DNA of 10,921 nt from JAQIBY01 sp964418565 (GTDB taxonomy: Bacteria; Bacteroidota; Bacteroidia; Bacteroidales; ML635J-15): assembly GCA_964418565.1 (NCBI GenBank), contig CAYQMB010000100.1:1-10921 (forward strand), written 5' to 3'. A model generated the notes under the pieces. That model was given only the letters and a program-made list of their open reading frames with translations. It did no database searches and had not been told where the DNA came from. The number at the start of each line of letters is the position of its first letter. The first letter of the stretch is position 1. This document shows positions 1 through 6,501 of this stretch, in pieces. The position numbers were made by a program, and so were the translations under genes.

Positions 1-485
1 ATGTGGCTCGCATAGCAAAAGGCTTTGGCATGGAAGTTCTGGCCTTTGATCCCTTTGTTGATGATGCAGAAATCGAAAAAGACGGTGTGAAAGCTGTTGG
101 CAGCGAAAAAGAATTGTACCAGAAATCTCAGTACATTTCCCTGCATATCCCATCCAACGAAAAAACCAAAGCATCCATTGGTAAAGACCTCCTTTCTGCC
201 ATGCCGGAAAACGCCGTGTTGGTTAATACTGCCCGCAAAGAAGTGATTAACGAAGATGAGCTGATGCAGGTATTTGCAGAGCGTGATGATTTTGCGTATA
301 TCTCAGATATCGCTCCCGATTGCAAAGATGACATCGCTGAAAAATACGAAGGCCGCTACTTTTTTACACCCAAAAAGATGGGCGCTCAAACTAAAGAAGC
401 CAATGTGAATGCCGGCCTTGCTGCGATCAATCAGATCAAAGCCATGTGGGAGAATGGTGATAAAACCTTCCAGGTAAATAAATAA
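1..485 (+). CDS. serA: D-3-phosphoglycerate dehydrogenase, 3' part (5' end outside window)
   Basis: This is the C-terminal half (160 codons visible) of the NAD-dependent enzyme that oxidises 3-phosphoglycerate to 3-phosphohydroxypyruvate, the first step of serine synthesis in the cytoplasm. The reading frame is open at the left edge, so the GTG at position 3 is not taken as a start; the Val-Ala-Arg-Ile-Ala-Lys-Gly-Phe-Gly stretch follows the Rossmann glycine loop. Residues NTAR (75-78 of the visible part) carry the conserved active-site Arg. Where most D-2-hydroxyacid dehydrogenases have a TPH(I/V)G motif with the catalytic His, this one reads TPKKMGAQT (122-130), which from memory is the usual form in Bacteroidota SerA. 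No ACT domain follows: the protein ends about 30 residues later at two tandem TAA stops. The DUF1015 gene begins 24 bases downstream and is probably co-transcribed. Identity is secure; the catalytic consequences of the missing His are not visible here. Confidence 0.93.
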   Translation, partial: VARIAKGFGMEVLAFDPFVDDAEIEKDGVKAVGSEKELYQKSQYISLHIPSNEKTKASIGKDLLSAMPENAVLVNTARKEVINEDELMQVFAERDDFAYISDIAPDCKDDIAEKYEGRYFFTPKKMGAQTKEANVNAGLAAINQIKAMWENGDKTFQVNK

Positions 486-509
486 TAATCTTAAAAAAAG
501 TAACGAATA

Positions 510-1760
510 ATGGCAATAATCAAACCGTTCAAAGGACTTCGTCCGCCTAAGGAAATTGCTGCAGAGCTGTCAAGCCTGCCTTATGATGTGATGAACTCAG
601 AAGAAGCGGCCGAAATGGCTGAAGGCAAAGAGCATTCACTTCTGCATATAACACGTGCAGAAATTGACTGCCCCAAAGGTACAGATATCCACTCTGAAAC
701 CGTCTATGAAAAAGCAGTGGAGAATTTTAAAAAATTCCAGAACAAAGGCTGGTTGCAGCAGGATGAGGAACCACGCTACTACATCTACGCTCAGACAATG
801 GATGGCCGCACACAGTTTGGCATTGTTGCATCTGCTGCCTGTGAAGATTACAAAAAAGGGGTGATTAAAAAGCACGAGCTTACCCGTCCTGAAAAAGAGG
901 AAGACCGCATGGTATTGACACGCTATACCCGTGCCAATATCGAACCCGTTTTCTTCTCCTATAAAGCCGTACCGGAAATTGATGCTATTGTTGAACGCAT
1001 TACCAAAAATGAGAAACCCGAGTATGACTTTGTGGCTGAAGATGGTTTTGGTCATACCCTTTGGCCTGTTTTCAAAGCTGAAGACAATAAGGAGCTGGAA
1101 CAGCTTTTTGCAGAAAAAGTTCCTGCTACCTACGTTGCCGACGGACACCATCGTACTGCTGCTGCAGCCCGCATAGGGGATGAGTTTGCAGCCAAAAACC
1201 CAAACCATACCGGTAATGAGGAATACAACTATTTCATGGCTGTACATTTCCCCGATGATCAACTGAATATCATCGATTACAACCGCGTGGTTAAAGACCT
1301 TAACGGCTTGTCCGAAGATGAACTGATCAGCAAACTCAAAGAAAGCTTTGAGTTGGAAGAAATGGGTAGCGATATTTATAAACCTGCCAAATTGCACGAA
1401 TTCAGCATGTATCTTGATGGCAAATGGTATAAACTCACAGCAAAAGAAGACACCTATGATGACAACGATCCCATTGGTGTGCTTGATGTAACCATCCTCT
1501 CCAATCAGGTGCTGGACAAACTGCTCGACATTAAAGATTTGCGTACATCCAAACGCATTGATTTTGTCGGTGGAATCCGTGGCCTCGGTGAACTGAAAAA
1601 GCGCGTGGATGCAGGTGAAATGAAAGTTGCCTTTGCCCTTTATCCGGTTAGCATGCAACAATTAATTGATATTGCTGATACTGGTAATATCATGCCGCCC
1701 AAAACAACCTGGTTTGAGCCAAAACTCCGCTCAGGTTTGACAATCCATAAACTGGACTAA
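510..1760 (+). CDS. DUF1015 family protein with DGHHR motif
   Basis: This is a full-length 416-residue cytoplasmic protein with no signal peptide or membrane segment, recognised as DUF1015 from its layout. It begins with a conserved IIKPFKGLRPP start, has a KKHELTRPEKEEDR segment (121-133), then YVADGHHRTAAAA (208-220), and ends with a PPKTTWFEPKLRSGL block (396-410). The biochemical role of the family is not established as far as I know. The DGHHR motif recalls the ParB/sulfiredoxin-like nucleotide-binding fold, which includes free serine kinases (SerK/SbnI); this resemblance is from motif memory, not from a search. The ATG at 510 lies 24 bases after the serA double stop with no clear Shine-Dalgarno, which is common in this phylum. 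Adjacency to serA supports a role in serine or phosphoserine metabolism. Two tandem TAA codons end the gene, followed by a strong hairpin terminator. Confidence 0.9.
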   Translation: MAIIKPFKGLRPPKEIAAELSSLPYDVMNSEEAAEMAEGKEHSLLHITRAEIDCPKGTDIHSETVYEKAVENFKKFQNKGWLQQDEEPRYYIYAQTMDGRTQFGIVASAACEDYKKGVIKKHELTRPEKEEDRMVLTRYTRANIEPVFFSYKAVPEIDAIVERITKNEKPEYDFVAEDGFGHTLWPVFKAEDNKELEQLFAEKVPATYVADGHHRTAAAARIGDEFAAKNPNHTGNEEYNYFMAVHFPDDQLNIIDYNRVVKDLNGLSEDELISKLKESFELEEMGSDIYKPAKLHEFSMYLDGKWYKLTAKEDTYDDNDPIGVLDVTILSNQVLDKLLDIKDLRTSKRIDFVGGIRGLGELKKRVDAGEMKVAFALYPVSMQQLIDIADTGNIMPPKTTWFEPKLRSGLTIHKLD

Positions 1761-1789
1761 TAAATAGCTAAGCGAATTATATCAAACAT

Positions 1790-1825
1790 AAAAAACGCCA
1801 AATCCGAAAGGGTCTGGCGTTTTTT
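1790..1825. terminator. Bidirectional rho-independent terminator
   Basis: An 11-base perfect inverted repeat (AAAAAACGCCA at 1790-1800, TGGCGTTTTTT at 1815-1825) encloses 14 bases. Those can extend the stem (ATCC/GGGT around a GAAA tetraloop) with one A/C mismatch. The flanking A and T runs give a U tract on either strand, so the hairpin can end the serA-DUF1015 transcript from the left and the UXS-rfbA-rfbC transcript from the right. It lies exactly between the two convergent stop codons. Confidence 0.9.
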
Positions 1826-1840
1826 ATTGAGCAATTTCTT

Positions 1841-2392
1841 TCATAAAGAAATGCTTTCCACATCCCGTAATAACGGATTCTTTTTGTCTTTTTCTGATAC
1901 AATGGCATCTTGCGGTTTGATTTTCCAGTCAATAGCCAGATCCGGATCATCCCATGCTACGCCATCTTCACATTCAGGGTGGTAATAATCATCGCATTTG
2001 TACGCAAAAACGGCATGACCTGATAATACCGCAAATCCGTGGGCAAATCCATGCGGGATAAAAAACTGCAGATGATTGTCCTCTGTCAGCTCAACCGCAA
2101 CATGTTGTCCAAAAGTGGGGGAGTTTTTGCGTAAATCCACCGCTACATCCAGTACACGTCCCCGGATTACCCGAACCAATTTGGCCTGTGGATGCGGTGG
2201 CCGCTGAAAATGCAGGCCGCGGATAACGCCGTAGCGGGATGATGATTCATTGTCCTGCACAAATTTTGTGTCTATTCCGGCCTCCTTAAACCATTCATCG
2301 CGCCAGCTTTCAAAAAAATAACCCCGTTCATCTCCAAAAACTTTTGGCTTTAGAATCAATAAATCAGGTATCTCAGTTTTAATGAATTCCAT
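1841..2392 (-). CDS. rfbC: dTDP-4-dehydrorhamnose 3,5-epimerase
   Basis: This cupin-fold enzyme (183 residues, usual length about 180-190) epimerises C3 and C5 of dTDP-4-keto-6-deoxyglucose on the way to dTDP-L-rhamnose. Diagnostic features are the N-terminal FGDERGYFFESW, the GLHFQ motif with catalytic His61, the basic K71-R74 strand, PHGFAHGF (113-120), and the AYKCDDYY segment with the conserved Tyr131, followed by Asp149/Asp150. I chose the ATG at 2392 over an in-frame TTG at 2410 because it gives the usual MEFIKTEIPDLLIL start. The first codons overlap the end of rfbA by 14 bases, so translation is probably coupled. It is the last gene of the nucleotide-sugar operon and ends just before the shared terminator. 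The family also includes close relatives acting on other dTDP sugars, so the exact product depends on rfbB/rfbD-type partners that lie outside the window. Confidence 0.93.
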   Translation of the reverse strand: MEFIKTEIPDLLILKPKVFGDERGYFFESWRDEWFKEAGIDTKFVQDNESSSRYGVIRGLHFQRPPHPQAKLVRVIRGRVLDVAVDLRKNSPTFGQHVAVELTEDNHLQFFIPHGFAHGFAVLSGHAVFAYKCDDYYHPECEDGVAWDDPDLAIDWKIKPQDAIVSEKDKKNPLLRDVESISL

Positions 2393-3263
2393 AATGTTCT
2401 TCGTTTGCAATGCGCATCAAATATTTGCCGTAATTGTTCTTCATCAGTGGCTCGGCCAGTTTAATGAGCTGTTCCTTGTTAATAAAGCCCCGCTTAAATG
2501 CAATTTCTTCGATACATGAAGCCTTTAGTCCCTGACGGTTTTCAAGGGTGGCAATAAAATTTGAGGCCTGCAGCAGGGAATCCGGTGTGCCGGTATCCAG
2601 CCATGCTACACCGCGGCTTAATAATTCCACACTGAGTTTATCATCCTCAAGATAAAGCTTGTTAAGATCCGTAATTTCAAGCTCGCCACGTGGAGAGGGC
2701 TTCAGGCTTTTTGCTTTTTCCACCACCGTGTTATCGTAAAAATATAAACCGGTAACAGCGTAATTTGATTTGGGTTTTTCCGGCTTTTCTTCAAGTGAAA
2801 TGACCTTGCCGTTTTTGTCAAATTCAGCCACACCATAGCGTTGCGGATCGGTGACATAATACCCGAAAACGATGGCACCATCAATAAGCTCTGCAGACTC
2901 CTGCAGCTTGCCACCCAGCCCGTGTCCGTAAAAAATGTTGTCACCCAGCACAAGGCATACTTCATCATTTCCGATGAACTCCTCACCAATTAAAAATGCC
3001 TGTGCCAGTCCGTCGGGAGAGGGCTGCTCAGCATACTGAATGTCCAGCCCCAGTTGCTTCCCGTCTCCAAACAGGTTTTTATACAGTGGTAGGTCGTGTG
3101 GTGTTGAGATGATCAGAATCTCACGGATTCCGGCCAGCATAAGCACTGACAAAGGATAATAAATCATCGGCTTATCATACACCGGGATGATTTGCTTTGA
3201 TATGCTGCGCGTGATGGGATGCAGACGAGTGCCCGCTCCACCGGCCAATACTATTCCTTTCAT
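2379..3263 (-). CDS. rfbA: Glucose-1-phosphate thymidylyltransferase
   Basis: This 294-residue cytoplasmic nucleotidyltransferase joins dTTP and glucose 1-phosphate to give dTDP-glucose, the entry step for dTDP-rhamnose and related sugars. The signature nucleotide-binding loop LAGGAGTRLHP (6-16) is followed by SKQIIPVYDKPMIYYPLS (22-39), the metal-binding VLGDNIFYG (105-113), LEEKPEKPKS (157-166), GELEITDLN (193-201) and WLDTGTPDSL (221-230); length and order match RmlA/RfbA throughout. The start codon overlaps the stop of the upstream UDP-glucuronate decarboxylase gene as ATGA (3260-3263), and its end overlaps rfbC, so the three genes form one tightly coupled operon. No Shine-Dalgarno is evident before the start. 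No sign of damage. Confidence 0.96.
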   Translation of the reverse strand: MKGIVLAGGAGTRLHPITRSISKQIIPVYDKPMIYYPLSVLMLAGIREILIISTPHDLPLYKNLFGDGKQLGLDIQYAEQPSPDGLAQAFLIGEEFIGNDEVCLVLGDNIFYGHGLGGKLQESAELIDGAIVFGYYVTDPQRYGVAEFDKNGKVISLEEKPEKPKSNYAVTGLYFYDNTVVEKAKSLKPSPRGELEITDLNKLYLEDDKLSVELLSRGVAWLDTGTPDSLLQASNFIATLENRQGLKASCIEEIAFKRGFINKEQLIKLAEPLMKNNYGKYLMRIANEEHYGIH

Positions 3264-4201
3264 AATTTCAGCGTATTTTTAAAATAATCAATGGTTTGTT
3301 TTAAGCCTTCTTCAAGCTGTATGTTTGGTTCCCAGCCCTGAAGCTCTTTTTTGGCAAGACTGATATCCGGTTGTCTCTGAACCGGATCGTCATCAGGCAG
3401 GGGATGAAAGCTTATTTTTGATTTGGAGTCTGTAAGTTTTAAAATGGTTTCTGCCAGCTCCAGCATGGTAAATTCATTGGGGTTTCCGATGTTTACCGGG
3501 CCATGAAAATCTTCCCCGGTGTTCATCATCCGGATCAGACCTTCCACCAAATCATCCACATACTGGAAACTGCGGGTTTGTGATCCGTTACCGAAGATTG
3601 TAATGTCTTCGCCTTTAAGTGCCTGCACGATGAAATTTGATACCACACGGCCATCTGCTGCATCCATGCGTGGCCCGTACGTGTTGAAAATCCGTACAAT
3701 CTTTATCCGCACGTTGTTTTGTTTGTGGTAATCCATGAACAGGGTTTCGGCACAGCGTTTACCCTCATCATAACAGGAGCGTGAGCCAATGGGATTGACA
3801 TGGCCCCAGTAATCTTCAGTTTGCGGATGCACATGCGGGTCTCCGTATACTTCGCTGGTTGAGGCTTGCAATACTTTTGCCTTGATGCGCTTGGCCAGGC
3901 CCAGCATGTTGATGGAGCCCATCACGGAAGTTTTTACTGTTTTGATCGGATTAAACTGGTAATGAATGGGAGAAGCGGGGCAGGCGAGGTTGTATATCTC
4001 ATCCACTTCAATAAAATATGGCATGGTTATATCGTGCCGTACCAGCTCAAAATACGGATTATCCATCAGGTGGATGATGTTCTGTTTTGAACCAGTGAAA
4101 TAGTTATCCAGGCAAATGACTTCATTGCCTTCGCTCAGAAGACGCTCACACAAATGTGAGCCAATAAATCCGGCACCGCCGGTAACCAGTATTTTTTTCA
4201 T
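3260..4201 (-). CDS. uxs: UDP-glucuronate decarboxylase (UDP-xylose synthase) family
   Basis: This extended short-chain dehydrogenase/reductase of 313 residues belongs to the family that oxidises, decarboxylates and re-reduces UDP-glucuronic acid to UDP-xylose using a tightly bound NAD. The Rossmann loop is TGGAGFIGS (7-15). The family marks are YNLACPASPIHYQ (70-82), ASTSEVYGDP with Glu117, the YDEGK catalytic Tyr144/Lys148 pair, RIFNTYGPRM (170-179) and QTRSFQYVDDLVEG with Arg210. These distinguish it from dTDP-glucose 4,6-dehydratase, which it might otherwise be taken for in an rfb operon. It is the first gene of the operon, and its stop overlaps the rfbA start by 4 bases. The start is fixed because the Rossmann strand begins at residue 3. 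A TAGCTTTG box ends only 7 bases before the ATG. Bacterial members often sit in capsule or O-antigen sugar clusters. Confidence 0.93.
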   Translation of the reverse strand: MKKILVTGGAGFIGSHLCERLLSEGNEVICLDNYFTGSKQNIIHLMDNPYFELVRHDITMPYFIEVDEIYNLACPASPIHYQFNPIKTVKTSVMGSINMLGLAKRIKAKVLQASTSEVYGDPHVHPQTEDYWGHVNPIGSRSCYDEGKRCAETLFMDYHKQNNVRIKIVRIFNTYGPRMDAADGRVVSNFIVQALKGEDITIFGNGSQTRSFQYVDDLVEGLIRMMNTGEDFHGPVNIGNPNEFTMLELAETILKLTDSKSKISFHPLPDDDPVQRQPDISLAKKELQGWEPNIQLEEGLKQTIDYFKNTLKL

Positions 4202-4208
4202 AATGAAA

Positions 4209-4240
4209 CAAAGCTAATAAAAATCGCTTAAATATTAAGC
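4209..4240 (-). promoter_or_regulatory. Candidate promoter of the uxs-rfbA-rfbC operon
   Basis: Read on the minus strand, TAGCTTTG (4216 down to 4209) matches the Bacteroidota -7 element TAnnTTTG exactly. The expected TTG-like -33 element 17-23 bases upstream is poor (only TGTG near 4241-4244). A 15-base palindrome, GCTTAA-ATA-TTAAGC (4226-4240), occupies the spacer and could be an operator. The box ends 7 bases before the ATG, which would make the message leaderless or nearly so. Confidence 0.4.
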
Positions 4241-4340
4241 ACAGCAGTGTAATGCATTATAATTGGTAAAATGCTGAAAAATTATGATTGAGTCTTTGCA
4301 TGCTGTTTTGCCGGAGCAGCCTGTCTCCGTTTATACTTCT

Positions 4341-4934
4341 TTATTTCACCGCTACTACCTGCAATACAGATGCCTCACCATCATGATGGGCCCCTTCTTT
4401 TAGTTGTCGCACCGTTTGGGTGATTTTTACCTTGCTGAAATTACTAAAATCTGACTTTAACATTTGTTTTGTGTAAAGCATACCACCATTTTTCGGGCCG
4501 CCTGTTCCGTATTTTAATTGCTCCTTGTCGAATGCTTCCATGATAAGCGTTCCGCCGGGTTTTAAAAATCTGTACAAATTTTCGTGGAGTATTTTTCTTT
4601 CCTCTGGTGGCAGGTGCAAAAATATCATGCCGATGGCATCATAGGCATTCTCCTGTAAGTCAAGTTGCTGAACATCCAAAAGATGAAATTGCAACTTAAC
4701 GCCGGCCTTTTCAGCCAGCGCTATGGTTTTTCCCATGCCGGTTTCACTTTGATCTATGGCCACAACATCCCAGCCCAGCCTGGCAGCATACACAGCATTT
4801 CTCCCTTCGCCTGCTCCGGCTTCCATCAGGTAGCCTGGCTTTAGTTTATTGATTTCTCCGGCAAAAAATTCATTGGCTTCCGTGCCATATACATATTCGT
4901 CGGTATCATACCGATCATCCCAGAATGTTTTCAT
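4341..4934 (-). CDS. Class I SAM-dependent methyltransferase
   Basis: This is a 197-residue soluble protein with a Rossmann-like methyltransferase fold. The SAM-binding motif I is LMEAGAGEGRNAVYAARLG (36-54), with the acidic residue of motif II in VVAIDQS (57-63), a motif III-like YDAIGMIFLHLPP (98-110) and the post-III LKPGGTLIMEAF (124-135). The FWDDRYDTDEYVYGTEANEFF start (4-24) is typical of a small-methyltransferase group sometimes labelled TehB-like or thiopurine/tellurite-type; the substrate cannot be read from sequence. Motif I reads EAGAGEG rather than the commoner DLGCGEG. The start codon overlaps the stop of the upstream dehydrogenase as ATGA (4931-4934), so the two are co-transcribed and probably translationally coupled. 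A short CGGAG/CTCCG hairpin just downstream lacks a U tract, so how the transcript ends is unclear. Confidence 0.85.
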   Translation of the reverse strand: MKTFWDDRYDTDEYVYGTEANEFFAGEINKLKPGYLMEAGAGEGRNAVYAARLGWDVVAIDQSETGMGKTIALAEKAGVKLQFHLLDVQQLDLQENAYDAIGMIFLHLPPEERKILHENLYRFLKPGGTLIMEAFDKEQLKYGTGGPKNGGMLYTKQMLKSDFSNFSKVKITQTVRQLKEGAHHDGEASVLQVVAVK

Positions 4935-5860
4935 GCTTTTTCGTTTAGGTCAAATTTTACTCCGGTCAGTTCTTCAGACTCCTTCCAGAGCTTTTCTCGT
5001 GTTTCTTTGTTTTTGGCTGCTTCAGGAATATAAGCATTCGTCGGGTAACCTTTATACTCTTTTTTTCCTTCAGGTCCGTAATAGCCTCCCGCTTCAGCAT
5101 CCGGTGAAGTAGCAGCATATAACTGGGGGAGTGCACCTTTAGCCGCTGATTGAGTTATCATTGGCATGATAGCATTGCCAATTATTCTGAGAATCCACGG
5201 CGGCTTCATATTGTAAAACAGGTTGGTCTCGGCCATACCCGGATGAGCCGAAAGTGAAATGGTTTTATAATCACTATGCATCAACCGCTCGTTCAGTTCC
5301 AGGGCGAACATAAGGTTGGCCAGCTTTGCCTGACGGTATGCTTTCATGCGGTTGTAGTTTTTCTCCAGCATCAAATCATCAAATTGGATTGCACCACTAC
5401 GGGCAGCCAGGCTTGATATGGTAACTATACGGCTGCCTGAAGTGTTTCTTAAAAGTGGAAACAATCCGGCTGTCAGGGCGAAGTGCCCCAGGTGATTCGT
5501 GCCAAACTGCAATTCAAAACCATCTTTGGTTTTAGCATGGGGCGTAGCCATTACTCCGGCATTGTTCATTAATATGTCAATGCGACTGAATTTGAGGCGC
5601 ATGGCTTCGGCAAATGCTTTTACCGATGACAAATCTGCCAGATCCAGTATTTCTGTTTCGATATCTGCCCCGGAAGTATGATTGAGAATACGTTCCTTTG
5701 CTGCAGAAAGTTTGCTTTCGTTCCGGCCTGCCATGATAACACGGGCATCGTGTTGAGCCAGGATTTTGGCAGATTCATAACCTAAACCACTGTTGGCACC
5801 TGTAATCACCACCAGCTTTCCCGACATATCAGGGATGTTCTTTTTAATCCAATTTTCCAT
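4931..5860 (-). CDS. Short-chain dehydrogenase/reductase, retinol-dehydrogenase-like
   Basis: This is a 309-residue NAD(P)-dependent oxidoreductase of the classical SDR fold. The cofactor loop is TGANSGLG (20-27), NNAG is at 99-102, the structural Asn is in NHLGHF (122-127), the catalytic Ser in TISS (147-150), and the Tyr-x-x-x-Lys pair is Y175/K179 within AYRQAKLAN. The AGRN segment (44-47) with Arg after the second strand suggests NADP preference. The SAHPGMAETNLF block (204-214) and C-terminal extension resemble the retinol dehydrogenase/WWOX/protochlorophyllide-reductase-like subgroup that bacteria use on many substrates; the actual substrate is unknown. It is the first gene of a two-gene operon with the methyltransferase (4-base overlap). 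No promoter matching TAnnTTTG was found upstream; TGTGTTTG at 5879-5886 (minus) is one base off but lacks a -33 partner. Confidence 0.88.
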   Translation of the reverse strand: MENWIKKNIPDMSGKLVVITGANSGLGYESAKILAQHDARVIMAGRNESKLSAAKERILNHTSGADIETEILDLADLSSVKAFAEAMRLKFSRIDILMNNAGVMATPHAKTKDGFELQFGTNHLGHFALTAGLFPLLRNTSGSRIVTISSLAARSGAIQFDDLMLEKNYNRMKAYRQAKLANLMFALELNERLMHSDYKTISLSAHPGMAETNLFYNMKPPWILRIIGNAIMPMITQSAAKGALPQLYAATSPDAEAGGYYGPEGKKEYKGYPTNAYIPEAAKNKETREKLWKESEELTGVKFDLNEKA

Positions 5861-6005
5861 GTTGATTTACTTTTTAATCAAACACACCAATGAGCAAATC
5901 GTTTAAGCTTTATGGCTTATTTTGTAATTATTGGTTTGGGCCCGCCTTTTGGGAAGGTCGTCAGCAGATTGCAATCAGTGATTAAATGTATCCTCCTGCC
6001 CGAAA

Positions 6006-6060
6006 AGACCGGTCTCCCTGCCAGCCGGTGGTGATTTTCATTGGCAGGCAGGGGGCGCCC
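6006..6060. repeat. Short palindromes in the leader of the truncated copy
   Basis: AGACCGGTCT (6006-6015) is a perfect 10-base palindrome. It is followed by CCCTGCC (6016-6022) facing GGCAGGG (6047-6053), with an alternative pairing CCTGCCA/TGGCAGG (6017-6023/6042-6048), and then GGGCGCCC (6053-6060), another palindrome. These CCTGCC/GGCAGG elements resemble short dispersed palindromes seen in many Bacteroidota genomes. The rest of 5861-6005 shows nothing I can name. Confidence 0.5.
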
Positions 6061-6328
6061 GCATTATCCAAATCGTTGATACCATGTTTTTCCCTTTTCC
6101 AACAAAATTCGTACTTTCATAGCTGCAAAAGAACCATGCTGTGAAACAAAAACACCTGCCCTGGCTGATATTGATTCTCCTGTTCTTTGGCTTGTATGTC
6201 AATACCATACCACACGAATTTGCCCTCGGTGATAAGATGGTAATTCTGAACAACACCTACACGCAGGAAGGCATTGCTGGCATAGGTGATATACTCACCA
6301 GCGATATGATGGCCGGTATGTTTGGCGG
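6016..6328. repeat. Direct repeat copy 1: leader plus gene start (partner 8168-8480)
   Basis: This segment aligns to 8168-8480 with a constant offset of 2152 bases and no gaps. By hand count, the first 31 bases are about 65% identical, with the CCCTGCC arm fully kept. The leader 6047-6140 has 5 differences in 94 bases, and the coding part 6141-6328 has 27 in about 188. Homology stops abruptly near 6328. The pair encloses the T9SS protein gene. Confidence 0.93.
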
Positions 6329-6335
6329 AAGCTAA
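6141..6335 (+). pseudogene. Truncated N-terminal copy of the GT-C/TPR membrane protein
   Basis: Sixty-four codons from a GTG start to TAA. The first 62 residues match the start of the intact protein at 8293 at about 85% identity (9 differences), then two unrelated residues (GS) and a stop. It therefore keeps only the first membrane segment (about 7-23) and part of the first periplasmic loop of a protein that is normally about 660 residues. The start has changed from ATG to GTG, and the Asp-Asp pair at 30-31, likely part of the active site in this fold, is now Gly-Asp. Differences are concentrated at third codon positions (16 of 27), which suggests it was once a full working paralogue. It could still make a 64-residue membrane peptide, but a decayed remnant is the simpler reading. 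Confidence 0.85.
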
Positions 6336-6392
6336 AAAGACGTATTTGATTGTCTTATGCTTTCTGATAGTATCAAAATTGCTAAAATCGCA

Positions 6393-6467
6393 GGTGTAAA
6401 ACACCGAATTTAACGACGAATACGTATATTCTTCATTTAATAGAGAACAATTCTAAATAAGAATTGT
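6393..6467 (+). promoter_or_regulatory. Three small inverted repeats in the leader of the T9SS gene
   Basis: The 166 bases between the truncated copy and the T9SS gene hold GGTGT-AAA-ACACC (6393-6405), GAATA-CGTA-TATTC (6418-6431) and ACAATTCT-AAATA-AGAATTGT (6447-6467, 8-base perfect arms). None is followed by a T run, so they are not ordinary terminators. Operator or mRNA-leader roles are possible. No TAnnTTTG promoter was found here. Confidence 0.35.
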
Positions 6468-6489
6468 CTGAACTATTGCACATTAAATG

Positions 6490-6495
6490 AAAGGA
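6490..6495 (+). promoter_or_regulatory. Shine-Dalgarno of the T9SS protein gene
   Basis: AAAGGA lies 6 bases before the ATG at 6502. It is the clearest ribosome binding site in the window, where most starts lack one, and it fixes the start of the signal-peptide gene. Confidence 0.6.
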
Positions 6496-6501
6496 TAAAT
6501 T

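Noticed and set aside
636..1661. A 341-codon open frame on the minus strand opposite the DUF1015 gene
   Set aside because: It lies entirely antisense to a recognisable gene, its product is an unlikely mix rich in Phe, Ile and Cys, and no domain is visible.
2393..2410. Upstream TTG start for rfbC adding six residues
   Set aside because: The ATG at 2392 gives the usual N-terminus of the family; the extension has no support.
4312..4329. CGGAG/CTCCG hairpin downstream of the methyltransferase gene as a terminator
   Set aside because: The stem is only 5 base pairs and no U tract follows on the minus strand.
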